Part shown: one piece after another, positions 38,073 to 49,240 of the stretch | Position numbering within the stretch: position 1 is the stretch's first letter | How the letters are laid out: each line of letters opens with the position of its first letter | NCBI GenBank assembly: GCA_951799445.1 | Contig: OX637292.1 | Span: 20,897,296-20,961,295 of the forward strand | Length of the DNA: 64,000 nt | Source: Pseudisothecium myosuroides | Lineage: Eukaryota; Streptophyta; Bryopsida; Hypnales; Lembophyllaceae | Reading direction: 5' to 3' | The notes under the pieces: generated by a model | Databases searched by the model: none | Seen by the model: only the letters and a program-made list of their open reading frames with translations | Told to the model about the DNA's origin: nothing | Position numbers and translations under genes: made by a program

Positions 38073-39007
38073 CCCCTAAAGGACCAGCATGTGTTTTTTG
38101 GCCGTATAGAAATTTTGGGCAGGTCCATATGACTAGAGATCTCCATATTTTAAGCTAAAATTTTAATAGAAGGTGGGCGCGAGGAATATCTTTCATATGC
38201 ACTAAATTTCAGGACATTTGGAAATAGGAGTCAAAAGTTATGGCCAAATATATTACTTTTTTTCGTAACTGGGCAGTCCGGGCAGCAAGAAAAATTTGGC
38301 AAAAATTTGATTTTTTTTTTTTAATATCTTTTTTCTTGTAGATTATATTTTTGCCTATCTGGAAAGCTTTGATTCATTTCATTTGGATTTGTTATGAGAA
38401 AGTTATGGACATTCTTATTTTTCGGGCAGTTAGAGCATCTTCTTGAAAAAAATAACTTGTAGGATTCATTTCTAGATGCTATTTTTGCAATTTAAAAAAA
38501 ATAAAATTCTCATGGTTTAGTTTACTTGCTAGAACAATCTCACCATTGGGATTAGTGTATTTTAATTCCATCTAAAGTATATTAATGTTTTAGATTTTCC
38601 TTCTATCTCGTACCTACTACTTCTACTTAATAATTTTTTTAGGAACGATTATTAAGTTTTTTTGAATATTTTTTTTTCCCCTAGACTCTCAACTCAATTC
38701 TCCACTATAAAGATTTGAAGCACAAAACTCTGTAGTGCAAAAATTTTAAGTGAAAAATGTTTAAAGTCAAAAAATCTAGTCCCGCAATGTGCTGAAATAC
38801 TTGTTTTTTCCACTTTAAACGCAGATATCTTGCAATCTGAGCGGTCAAAAATTCTGAAATTTTTTCCACACATTCTCATACTAGTTAGGTGTAAGATCCT
38901 ACGGTTAGATGTTCAAAAAAAACATTTTTCATTTTTTTTTACACCTTGCTATAGAATGGCAGTTTTGATGGTTTTTTGGTAGAAAAAAGGCCTTGGGCCT
39001 TTAGGGG
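38073..39007. mobile_element. TTAA-flanked inverted-repeat element, copy 2 (935 bp)
   Basis: It has the same ends as copy 1 (CCCCTAAAGG and GGCCTTTAGGGG), with TTAA at 38069-38072 and 39008-39011. It has the same length as copy 1 and a closely similar interior, suggesting fairly recent mobility. Confidence 0.82.
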
Positions 39008-39011
39008 TTAA

Positions 39012-39792
39012 CATCAATTACTTGACTGCTAATTTTGTCAAATTTTGATTTCAGGACCAACTATATAATAATTACAATGGTCTAAGGAACTTCTACTTTA
39101 AAAATTTATAGAAATTACATTCCATATCCGAAATATCTATTTTTTTTAAATTCATAATTTTTAATTGCTAATGTTACAAAAATATCATTTTTAGGAAAAC
39201 GTGCCTTTAACTATTTTGAATTGTTTATTTTGACAGTTTTAGGTGTCTCCATTATAATTTAGGATTTATTTTAACAAATTTTTTTTTATTTTTTTATTTT
39301 ATAAAATTATTTAATCAAATTGTTCCATGCAATTCAAGCCTTCCAATTTGTTGATTTTTTTTCCAATAACTACTTCAAGTATTTATTGTTAAATAAATTA
39401 GTGAGAAATTGTTTAAGAAATAAATACATGGTTGTATATATATAGTTAGAAGATTATTAGAAATCCCCCTTTTTAAGGAAAATAAGAAAATCTTTAATTC
39501 TTAAAAAAAAAATATAAATAGGAAAATATTTAATGTAATTAATTAAAATTTAAAATAAATAATAAAAATTATTATAAAGGATAGAAATAAATAAAGATAA
39601 AAATATATAAAATAAAAAATAAAAAATAAAAACAAAAGACTATAATAATCCTTGGGAAAGATTGTGACCTCCCCGGAGAGAAGGTATAAAAGGCCAGAAA
39701 AAAATTAAAAACATGTATATATATATGTGTGTGTGTATTATTTTATGCACTTTTTGTGCCTGTCGTACATTATTGTGCTCAAATTGTGTGTT
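39012..39792. other. AT-rich spacer
   Basis: Very AT-rich, with a short TA/TG microsatellite at 39715-39738. No coding or transposon end was recognised. Confidence 0.5.
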
Positions 39793-39959
39793 CACTAGTA
39801 GAAAAACCATGACCAAATCAACAGAAAATCAACTGATTTCTATTCATTTCTGTTGTTTGGAGCAGTGTAAGGACTTTCTGTAAAAGCCAACATGATGACC
39901 GACCGCTTTCTGTTGATTTGGATAGTACAATACCAAATCAACAGAAATTCAAGGAATTT

Positions 39960-40085
39960 AGAATCTTTTTGGAATCTTTTTGGAATCTTATGGAATCTTT
40001 TAGAATCTTTTAGAATCTTTTGAGAATCTTTAGGAATCTTTAGGAATATTTTAATATTTTGGAATCTTTTAGAATGTTTTTGTTT
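39960..40085. repeat. GGAATCTTTT minisatellite
   Basis: About eleven copies of a 10-12 bp unit, (g)gaatctttt with small variations, lie inside the CACTA element. Confidence 0.85.
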
Positions 40086-40971
40086 CATTGTAGTAGGGTA
40101 AGGTTAACACATTGAAAACCTTACCAATTGCGAGATTATATTGCTTGGATTTCAAAAAGAAAGTATTTTCAACCCTTCTCAAATGATTAATTAGATTTCA
40201 TCTTTCATAACAAACTTTTTGGACAAAAATGTGTAGATCCTAGAATTAACTTGTTCCTCTCCATAATATGTTGAAGAAATAAGTTGGAAATAAATAAGAA
40301 ATATTTCAACAAAAGATATTCCACATTCATGCTTGGAAAAAATTACAAAAAAAAGCAGAGTATGATTTAAAATACTAAATTGTTAACAATTTAGTTACAC
40401 AATTGAAAAATTCCAATGCTAATGTTTGTAATGTTGTAATAAATAATCTACATTCAATGGTTTCGTATTTTTTGCAAATATTGCAAATTGAATTAAATAA
40501 AGGACTTCAAAGTTCATTTTTGAGTAGAGATTCCTTAATTGCCTAGAAAATAAAACTCCTCATACCTTTCTTCTTAGTACAAATGCAATGATTCTAAGCT
40601 TTTCAAGTAAATATAAATCTAAGAAACCAAGTTGAAATTTTTTATTCTTAAGAAAACAAATTTTTTTTAGTTGTCTGAGTTGCCCACCAAGCAATTAAAA
40701 TTATATGTTATGCAATAGCTTTTAATTATGTTCTCAAAAGTTACAAAAATTGTTGCGGCACGCTTGAAGCTACACTTTGACCACATGTTATGTGAGAATT
40801 TTAAAGAAAAACAAGAAAAATCCCTTTTGTAATAAGTTACATGTCCACAATTATTGCTAAGTTGCCAAAAAAACCTCATTTGGTACTCTAGGAGTTAAAA
40901 GACCGTGGTTGGAATTCTATGCACAATGAACTTTTTATTCACTTAATCATTCGCAATTTGTTTCTTTTTAA

Positions 40972-41328
40972 AACTCAGCAGACTTTGGTGGCCATTTTGT
41001 CATAGTAAAATAACATTTTTCAAAAAACTTTGAACTAGAAAAAGTTGGCAAATCAAGTTAAGTTTTATCTCCAAAAATCCGTTTGAGATTTTAAGACTCC
41101 ACTCAAAAGTTATGGACAAATTTCAGAGGGGATATTTGAAAATGTCAAAGAAAATGTCCCTTCCAACCCCTCTCTGAAATTTGTTCATAACTTTTGAGTG
41201 GAGTCTTAAAATCTCAAACGGATTTTTGGAGATAAAACTTAACTTGATTTACCAACTTTTTCTAGTTCAAAGTTTTTTGAAAAAATTTGTTTTCCTATGC
41301 CTAAATGGCCGCCAAAGTCTGCTGAGTT
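40972..41328. repeat. Long near-perfect hairpin, 357 bp
   Basis: The left arm begins AACTCAGCAGACTTTGGTGG and the right arm ends CCGCCAAAGTCTGCTGAGTT. The complementarity runs almost without gaps over about 160 bp per arm (for example ctccaaaaatccgtttgaga and its complement), with a loop of about 35 bases near 41132-41167. It could be a nested MITE or a source of double-stranded RNA. Confidence 0.88.
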
Positions 41329-41393
41329 AGAAAACACAGAATTCTAAATGCATAAGTAAGAAAAAAATATATGCATTTCACATGTGATTATAA

Positions 41394-41463
41394 GTTTGGT
41401 GTGTTGGTTAGAGCTTTCGGTTACCAAGCCCGAGGTCTTGGGTTCAAATCCCATGGGCGACCG
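41394..41463 (+). repeat. tRNA-like segment (SINE head or tRNA pseudogene)
   Basis: The segment has an A-box-like ttggttagagc, an intact B box GGTTCAAATCC with a near-complete T-arm, and an anticodon-arm-like ttcggttaccaagcccgag. The acceptor ends do not pair, so this is not a functional tRNA. A-rich and T-rich runs follow at 41500-41528, as in tRNA-derived SINEs. Confidence 0.5.
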
Positions 41464-41655
41464 GTGATTGTGAAGGCTGTCCAAAATTTCTGGGCAGCAA
41501 AAAAAAATTAACTTTTTTTTTTTTTTTTCTCCTCAGAATTGACCAAATCAACAGAAATAATCAACAGATTTCAGTTGATGATCAACGCGACCAAATCAAC
41601 AGAAAAAAACAACACTTTTCTGTTAATTTGGACTTTGAGTTTTCTACTAGTGGTT

Positions 41656-43510
41656 GTGCGTAAATCATTCTGTCCAACAAAGTGACATGATTGATTGGGA
41701 GAAATTTGGATTGATTGTGAGAATTTTGGAATTGAGGATGGACTGAAAAACTAAGTGTTGCAAGTGATTGTGTGAAAATGAGTCAATTCATATATAATTA
41801 TGAAACTTGTGCCTAAATGCCTAATGCTATAGTCATGGTTTTTTCAAGATTATTTGACGAGAGACCGCAAGCAAAAAATTTCAAGATAAACTAGAATTGT
41901 TTTGAAAGCGTACTGATCTGAATATCTGATTGAGAAGCTTTTGTATGCATCTTTGCCCGGTGATCGGTATGGTGTTTGCAACCTTTGACTTTGTTGATTC
42001 GGTGTTCTTCTAAATTGGTGCTCATACATGTATTACTCTAGGACTCATACATTGCATCATTGTAGATGGCATCCAAATCAAGACTAATACCATTATTCTC
42101 TTCCATAGGAAATTTTGCATGGACTACCATTCATGAGTTTCCATCATACATGTTTGCCTCATTGCCAATGCAGTCAAAGGAAGCGTCCAAGACTTCCTCT
42201 ATTTGTACAAATTGTTGCTTAGCTTCTTCAGTCTATACAATATTACTAGACCCTATGGCAACTAAGAACGCCCTTACAGTATATGTTTCACATTTCATTG
42301 CACCTCGGGCAAGAGCTGCATTAAACCATTATAAGTAGCTATGGAGCTCAGTACTATTGCAAGGAATAAATACCATCTCAAGATCAACAAAAGTATACAA
42401 CGACAACAAACACCAGTAACAAGCAGCAAGCACCTAAACCATAGCCAATAGTAAAAAGACCAAGCATCCCAAATCCAGACAATAGTGAAAAGAAGCATAG
42501 AGCAGCAGGGATTTCAAACCAAATAGTAGCGGAAAGAAGCAGCAGTGAGTGCTCATACACCAATTGTATGGCTAATATACCCTCATATAGAAGATCCAAA
42601 ATACTAAACCACTCTATAAACCCACATGTGTGGAATTATAGATTGACAATCACATGTATTGGTATGTGCCAAAATAACCAGTACATAACGACAAACTTTG
42701 ATGGCAGTATGAGACTCCAAATCGTCACATTGTAAGTTCCATCCAGAAATATTAAATGTAAATTCTATGAAGGCAGACCCATAATGTACAAAGAAAAAAA
42801 TAAATCCCCCCCCCCAAATTTGAATACACGGGTCTAAACCTTCAAAATGTTGAAGCTCTTCCAAAATCTTCTAATTAATTCAAAAGCTTGTAGCAGTAAC
42901 GCACACCAATAACAACACATGCAAGAAACAACTATAATGAATACAATAGAATTGAATCAAAAACCAGAACCAAGACTCATCAAAATTGGTTAATCGAGGT
43001 CAAGAGTAGCACAGACGAAGTGTATGCCAGCTTTTGCCTCTGTGGACAATTTGTAAATTGCACAATTTCCATCGGCACATTAATCTTTAGGATTCATCAT
43101 AAACTTTACAGCTCTTACATGCTCTGAATGCATATAAACAAATTTAAAAGTATGATATATCACATAGAACTAACTATCACCTTGACCCCATTTCTGATAA
43201 TATTTTTCAAACACAACCATGTCTCCACCTTCAAAGGACATACTCCAAGCATCTGTGAACTCTTCCTTTATTGTATAAAAATTAACCCACATATGCAACA
43301 TATAATATAGAATTCCACACCTTCTTCGTTATCTACTACTACGTTCCCAAAAAAATTATCCCCTATCCCTAGTGTAGCAACTAGGTTGTCTCCATTTAAT
43401 CCAAATTGCATGTCTGCAAAGTTTCAGTTTGCTTTCATCTTTTCTCGCACAATTTGCATGTTTGCCGATTGCAAGTGTTGGGAATACCAATGTCTATCAC
43501 AGCAAGTTTT
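41656..43510. other. Transposon debris, mostly unassigned
   Basis: On the minus strand, open fragments at 42864-42604 and 42338-42066 may be further pieces of the decayed gene at 43.5-44.2 kb, but I cannot confirm that. There is a poly-C run at 42807-42816. No functional gene was recognised. Confidence 0.35.
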
Positions 43511-43527
43511 GGCAAGAATTCTAGTCT

Positions 43528-44167
43528 TCATCAAAGTAATGGCTATAAAAACACGATAGATTCTTCACAAAAAGTTGGATTAGATTAGTTTTGTTTGATG
43601 CATAAATAGAATGCAAGCCCATAATACCAAGAACTGTATGACATGCTATTTTATCTTTGTTACGCTTGATTTCACTCTTTGCAATATGCCAAAACACCTG
43701 CTTTAGTGGCCTTCTACTACTAATTTTGGTCTTGATGGCAGCTTCTCCCGAAGATATATGACCACATTAGCAACACACATGAATTTTACACTTTGTACAT
43801 TCAATTGTTCTTTACAGACAAATCTTTTCACAACGGTCTCAACCCCATCATGGGGACCTTTGTTATGTGCACTTCCAAAAAGGACCACAATATTTTACAA
43901 CCATTTGTCATTGAGAGATATTTAGAAACAAAATATCATAGTTTTAGTACTTTTGAATTGTACCGCACACATGTCACTCCACATGAAGTGGTGTTTAGAG
44001 ACTATGTTTTGCAGCATCATGTAATTCCAGTGTAAATTGAAATAGTATTGGACCATTTCAGTATCATGTTGTTTATCTTCTATAATGTATAAATGGTACT
44101 CCATTGACAAACATGTTTCCTCATCGTAAGGGTTGGCATCAAGGTTGTGTCGTATGCAAATATGCAC
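43528..44167 (-). pseudogene. Decayed transposon-associated gene of unnamed family
   Basis: On the minus strand, a series of fragments reads HFMWSDMCAVQFKSTKTMIF, then LFGSAHNKGPHDGVETVVKR and KEQLNVQSVKF. After a frameshift it continues KQVFWHIAKSEIKR and IMGLHSIYASNKTN to LSCFYSHYFDED. The pattern (W-x-D-x-C-x-x-QFKS, then a G-x-x-H-x-KGPHDG block, then a basic helix, then VFWH) recalls a multi-copy, transposon-linked family seen in several eukaryotic genomes. I cannot name it firmly. In-frame stops and frameshifts show it is dead. Confidence 0.45.
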
Positions 44168-47100
44168 AAAAATACTAATCTGATCTAAAAATCAATGCAT
44201 ACTTTTCTACATCGTTCTGAATCTTGAAGGATATAATTCTCTATAAAATCAACAATAGAGACAATGCTATCCAATGGAAAGGACCTCTTGCAATCTTATT
44301 CAAGCAACCAATTTTTTCATTTTGTATTTTGTAACATGAACTTTAATTGAAATGTTGGTGGATTTTCTAAGTTTTTTTCTTGTAATAAACAATAGCAAGT
44401 AATTGTGGGTTGAAGACACCTCGTGCATCCTCACTAACTTTCCTTTTGTAGTATGTTTTTGGGACATGTACAAGTGAGGTCTACGTCCTTTCAAAGATGC
44501 TTGGAACTTTGACATAGGAAGTTCTTCCTATTTTCCTACGAATCCTCTAAAAAGAATTTTTTTTTGTATAAATGTAATACATACATTAAAAAAATTCCCC
44601 TCTTTTTTAGGGTATATATTTTGAATCTATATTTTCTTAATGACCTAATACATATAATTTTTTTGGATTATATTTTGTTCTTAGGATAAATAGAAAACCA
44701 ATACATATATAGGAAACTTTTTCTATAGTATTTTTTGAATAAAGTATTTTTTGGTGATAAAGGAATGGTATACTATACACTAGATTTAATTTGTGACATA
44801 AACATGTCTAAAATGTGAAAATGCAATAGAATAGACAATGTCAGATTTGTATCTTTCCTAGAAACTCGGGGAAGGCACTCCCATTTTATGTACAAGTAAC
44901 GTGCGATCAAACGAAGGGTTGTTTTAATTACTTTGGTCCTAAATTTTAGACAATTTTTTGAAATAAATTAGCATCACCAAAATAGAGGTTAGGGACTTAT
45001 AAATAATGTAGGGTAGGGTATAATACAAAATTTTACCTAATTTTTTTTCTAAAGTAGCCTTGCCAAATTCCCCGCCAAAAAAATTGATCTTTTAGGATCT
45101 ATAGTGAAGGTAGTCTGAAGCATCCAATGTGGTATTCAATTTATTGTGGAACATATCAAACTGCCAGCAAACTACAAGTTGGAGGGGATGGAAATGTGAA
45201 TGAACTAATATATTGGATGATGTTCCGTTCACTTGGGGTGGGGATTCTTGATTTTCAAACCGTTAGGGCTTAGGATTCTGTTGTGGTGTTTGGTGTTGCG
45301 TTTTTTGAATGCGAGGGAGGTGTGGTCGCTGATTTTCCAAAGAAAAAAATGTGCATGCTAGCTAGCTTCAGGATACTTGCGGTTTTAGATGTATGACTGT
45401 ATATTCAGATTGAAATCCAATGTGAGTTCGGATTGCGATGACTTAGTGCTAGATTTTTGTGAGCGGATTAGGTTTTAGGGTTCTAGAAGCAATCAACGGT
45501 TCTCTCATTTGGGACAATAGAAGCTTTGGAGCGATCACTGGTTTCAAGGTTTGCAACATCAAATATTTTTGTGTTTTCTGTAGCCTAGAGGGATCTGAAT
45601 GTGGACACCCTGACAAAGTCCTGGAGAGTTGATTTTGAAGTCCCGGAGAAGTTGCAGGTGACGGCACTTGGTGAATTGGATGCAACAAAGCTCCATTGAC
45701 TGCGAGGACTTTTTCTTGGAGGATGACAGCATGAAGTGAAGGTGCAACAAAGAAATGGGCAATCAGCATGCCCAAATGTCTGGGTGACACCGGCAAGTCG
45801 ATGAGGTAAGAATTCCCTAATATCCCTAAATTGTGTAGTTTCAATTTTCACTACTTTCATTTTGTGTTGATTTTTTTTCATTCGGTTTGTTTTGTGCCAT
45901 ATGCAAGTTCCTGCCGTTACATTTTCACATTCTGGTAGTACACATTGTAGGCTGTTGGGTTTTTAATTTTTCTTGAGTTCTTCCAGATTTTGCTTGCAAA
46001 CATACGTGATTGTGTTTGCATTACCGTTTTCAACCCTTAACCCTAGACTTTTGGCACTTCAGCCTTCTATTTTTGAACGCATTATGAATGCAACGTGATG
46101 TGTTTGTAAACACAAACCACACATTTTTGCACATTGCATTAGAATATTAATTGACATTCGTATTAGTTTGTCTCAGTCATTGGCTTGTTTGTGCTTGAGA
46201 CGATTTGTTGTTTTCTCACTTTGAAGCTAGACATTATGACAATGCACCCATGATTTCTGTAGACATTGTAAAGGTTTTCTAAACACATTCTTTCATTTTG
46301 GCACTATGCATCTTGACAGTGAATGTAGGTTTGAATTTTGACCTCAGCACTTTGTATATGGTAGCCAACTTCTTGTATCTCACTTGGTGTTTGAAATGTC
46401 TCACTTTGGAAGTCGTTTGTGAGTGAATGTGTTGTTGGTCTTGGAATTTTGACTTTTTGAAAGTCTTGGCATACGATTTCATTCTTCTTTGCAAGTACAA
46501 ATGTTTGTAAGACTTTGTATGTGTTTGTTTGTGCAGTTTGGCCATTATTATACAATTTGTATTTGAATTTCAGTATGATCCCTTGGTTTCAGAAAATGAT
46601 TGAAATTTTTTTCGTAAGTTATGTACTTATAATAAACATAGGGTATCCATAATTGCCCAAGACAAAAAATTCAAATGACATATAGGGTATATGAAATAAG
46701 GTGAATTTTGAAATTATAATAAAGATAGCCCTAAATAAACCCAAAATATTCACCTATGTAACCCCCATGTAATAGGGGCTTGAACGCACGTTACCAATGA
46801 ACATCCTACACAGTGCACCCCCCGAGCCTAGAAGTGTTCTAGAAAGTGTGTACTTTTTGTAGTCTCGGCTAGTGTTCCCCGTTGTCCTTGAATTGGCGGC
46901 CTTTCTTAGGCCTCATTCTTCTTCTAATGACTTTTCTTTTTTCATTTTTGTTTTTCATTTGGTACTTATAGGTGTATTTTATAAATGGCAGAACTTCAAA
47001 GATCTATGTGTGAAGGCATGATATATATATTCTTCAATATTGGAGTTACAGTAGAAAGATTGTGGACTTGAAAGTTGTTACTTTGAGTACTTTTTTTACA

Positions 47101-47280
47101 CCCTTCTCACCTCCTTCAATCCTTTCACTTCATTTAATGATATTCAAAAGGTCAATTTTGAATGGAAGGGTGCTTGATTTGAATTTATTAGGAAATTAGA
47201 GAAGACATTCTATTAGATTTGCAAAGAGGGAGGTTGTATACATGTTTATGATATTGATGGCTCAATGAACATCAAAATTT
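44168..47280. other. Spacer with no recognised gene
   Basis: The minus-strand ORFs at 45449-45881 and 46279-46555 match nothing I know and overlap each other in different frames. A tRNA-like B box on the minus strand (gcgttcaagcccc, about 46770-46815) may mark an old SINE. Confidence 0.4.
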
Positions 47281-47439
47281 CAGCCTTGCTAGAGTTGGCA
47301 AGACTATGCAAAAAAAAAAAAATATAGAAAATTTTATGGGCCAAACATGATGATAAAAAATCTTTGCAACAAGCTATTGGAAAATTGGAATTGCAAATCA
47401 CAGTTGTAATGAACAGATGAAACTATCATGTCCTTTTAT

Positions 47440-47957
47440 AGAGTTGATTACTTCATGGATAAGGAATGTATGCCTTTTTCTAAATTTTCAAATTTGTACA
47501 ATCTAGAATTTATATCTTGTAATGTACCAATGACTTCAATATTATATTATGATGTAAAAGCATGTGTAAACGTAGTCTTAAGTATTTAAAATGCAATTTG
47601 AAGATAAGTGTTGAAAAGGGTGAAGGACTCTAAATATTTTAGATTGATGATTGATGAATAAAAAAACATTTTAGTTAGAGGACATCTTATTGTCTTTGTT
47701 ACTTTCTTAAAGGCAAGTTTATCAATAACTTGTTTCTTGGATTTATTGTCGATAATAAATAAGAAGAAAAATTCAAGGTTGTTTTTTACTATCTCATAGG
47801 TGCTATCAAGACATGGAGCTTGGACATGTCTAAATGCCTTGGATTTAGGCCTGAGAAAGTTGCTAGAATAGTAGGGAAGCATATGGGAGTGGTTGCCCAA
47901 CGCAAAAAGGTAAACCTTAATATGACTTCTATTCATTGCAATGGAGTGCAAGTATAA
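47440..47957 (+). pseudogene. hAT-like transposase remnant (DUF4371 type)
   Basis: Two open fragments are seen. The first, near 47443, reads VDYFMDKECMPFSKFSNLYN, matching the AYYIAKEExPFTKF pattern of ZBED/hAT-like transposases. The second, at about 47799-47955, includes FRPEKVARIVGKHMGVV and NMTSIHCN, matching the GxDGAxxMxGxxxGVxxxL and SIHCVAHR patterns. The His-Cys-Val-Ala-His end is degraded. Stops and shifts lie between the pieces. Confidence 0.5.
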
Positions 47958-48325
47958 ATCTGTGACCATGAAGTGGCTAGAAGATGAGGGTAAACTAATT
48001 GCCCAACTTGTTTTCCAAATAGAAGACCATATTGTATTTGCTTAATTGGTACTAAGATAATGTCATTGGGGAATGAATTGGTTTGTAGGCACAATTAGAG
48101 TTCAAATGACTAGCTAGTAAGCTCCTTGTATAATTGTTTTGTGCCTCTGCATTATTTTTTAATTCCTTTTTCATTTGAATTATAAATACTATGCATAACT
48201 CTTGACTTTTTCCTATTCTATTTTAAATTTTAGCAGAACTCTAATAAAAATATTGCACTATATTGTTTTAGATTTGTCACATTAGAAGATTTGCTTCATG
48301 TTTTGGACAAAAGCATCTTGGTTAA

Positions 48326-49236
48326 CCCCTAAAGGCCCAAAGTCCCCTTGGGGAACACTTGGGATTTTGGGCAGGCTCGTGCGACCTGAAATTTTGAACT
48401 GATTTTTTGAAACTTTTTTTCAAGATAGGAAATCACATTAGCTTTCTAAAAATATAATTTTTTTTCAATTGGTGCCCGGGAGCAAAAGTTATGCCACATG
48501 AAGTCAAAAAAGCAATTCACCGGGCAGAAAAAAAAACTTTAAAAAGATGAATTTTTAAAATTTTTTTTTCTCAAAGATCATGTTTTTGTCTACATTTGAA
48601 GCTTTGATTCATTCAATTTGGACTCAGAATGAGAAAGTTATGAACAATCTTGTTTTTTGGGCAATCTAAGCATCTTCTTCAAAAACAACTTCTAGAATTC
48701 ATTTTTGAATGCAATTTTCAAATTTTTTCAATTTTTTTTTTGACAAGGTTCAATTTTCTTGCAAAAACAATTCCACCATTGGGATTATGGTGTTTTAATT
48801 CCACCTAAGAGCTATTAACGATTTAGTGTTTCGTTCAATTTTGGACCTACTTCTACTTAGCAATTTTTTTATATGTGAAAATCAAGTTTTGACATTCTGA
48901 AATTTTTTGCCCCGACTCTCAACTCAAATTTTCAACATAAATTTTTTTAACTTTATGGTGTGTAGTGCAAAAAAAATCCACAAATGGCCGTCAAAGTCAT
49001 CTGAAATTGTAGGTCACAGTTCAAAAAATCTTCTTTTTCCAACTTCAAATGCTAATATCTTCCAATCTGTACAGTCAAACTTCATGAAATTTTTACCCCA
49101 TGATTTGAGAGAAGTGAAGTACAAGATCCTACGGTTAGATTCTAAGAAAAAAGTTTTTTTGGTTTAGGGAGTAATCGCAGCAGAAATGGCAATTTCAATG
49201 GTTTCGGAGCCAAAAAATGCCTTGGGCCTTTAGGGG
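48326..49236. mobile_element. TTAA-flanked inverted-repeat element, copy 3 (911 bp)
   Basis: The left end is CCCCTAAAGGCCCA after TTAA (48322-48325). The right end is CCTTGGGCCTTTAGGGG followed by CTAA, one base from TTAA. The interior is recognisably the same as in copies 1 and 2 but more diverged, so this is an older insertion. Confidence 0.78.
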
Positions 49237-49240
49237 CTAA

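Larger units (their letters stand above)
39793..41652. mobile_element. Non-autonomous CACTA (En/Spm-like) element, 1.86 kb
   Basis: The ends are CACTAGTAGAAAA and its complement, TTTTCTACTAGTG, with a GTT duplication on each side (39790-39792 and 41653-41655). The subterminal motif ccaaatcaacagaaa is repeated several times near both ends and in both orientations, as is typical of CACTA elements. No transposase is encoded. The interior holds a GGAATCTTTT minisatellite (39960-40085), a block shared with 26.9-27.65 kb, a long hairpin (40972-41328) and a tRNA-like segment (41394-41463). Confidence 0.82.

Noticed and set aside
45449..45881. 131-codon minus-strand ORF and its overlapping frames
   Set aside because: No family recognised and no coding-like composition. 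Equally long overlapping ORFs in other frames suggest chance.
46765..46830. tRNA-like B box gcgttcaagcccc on the minus strand
   Set aside because: No cloverleaf and no 3' tail. Too weak to call as a SINE.
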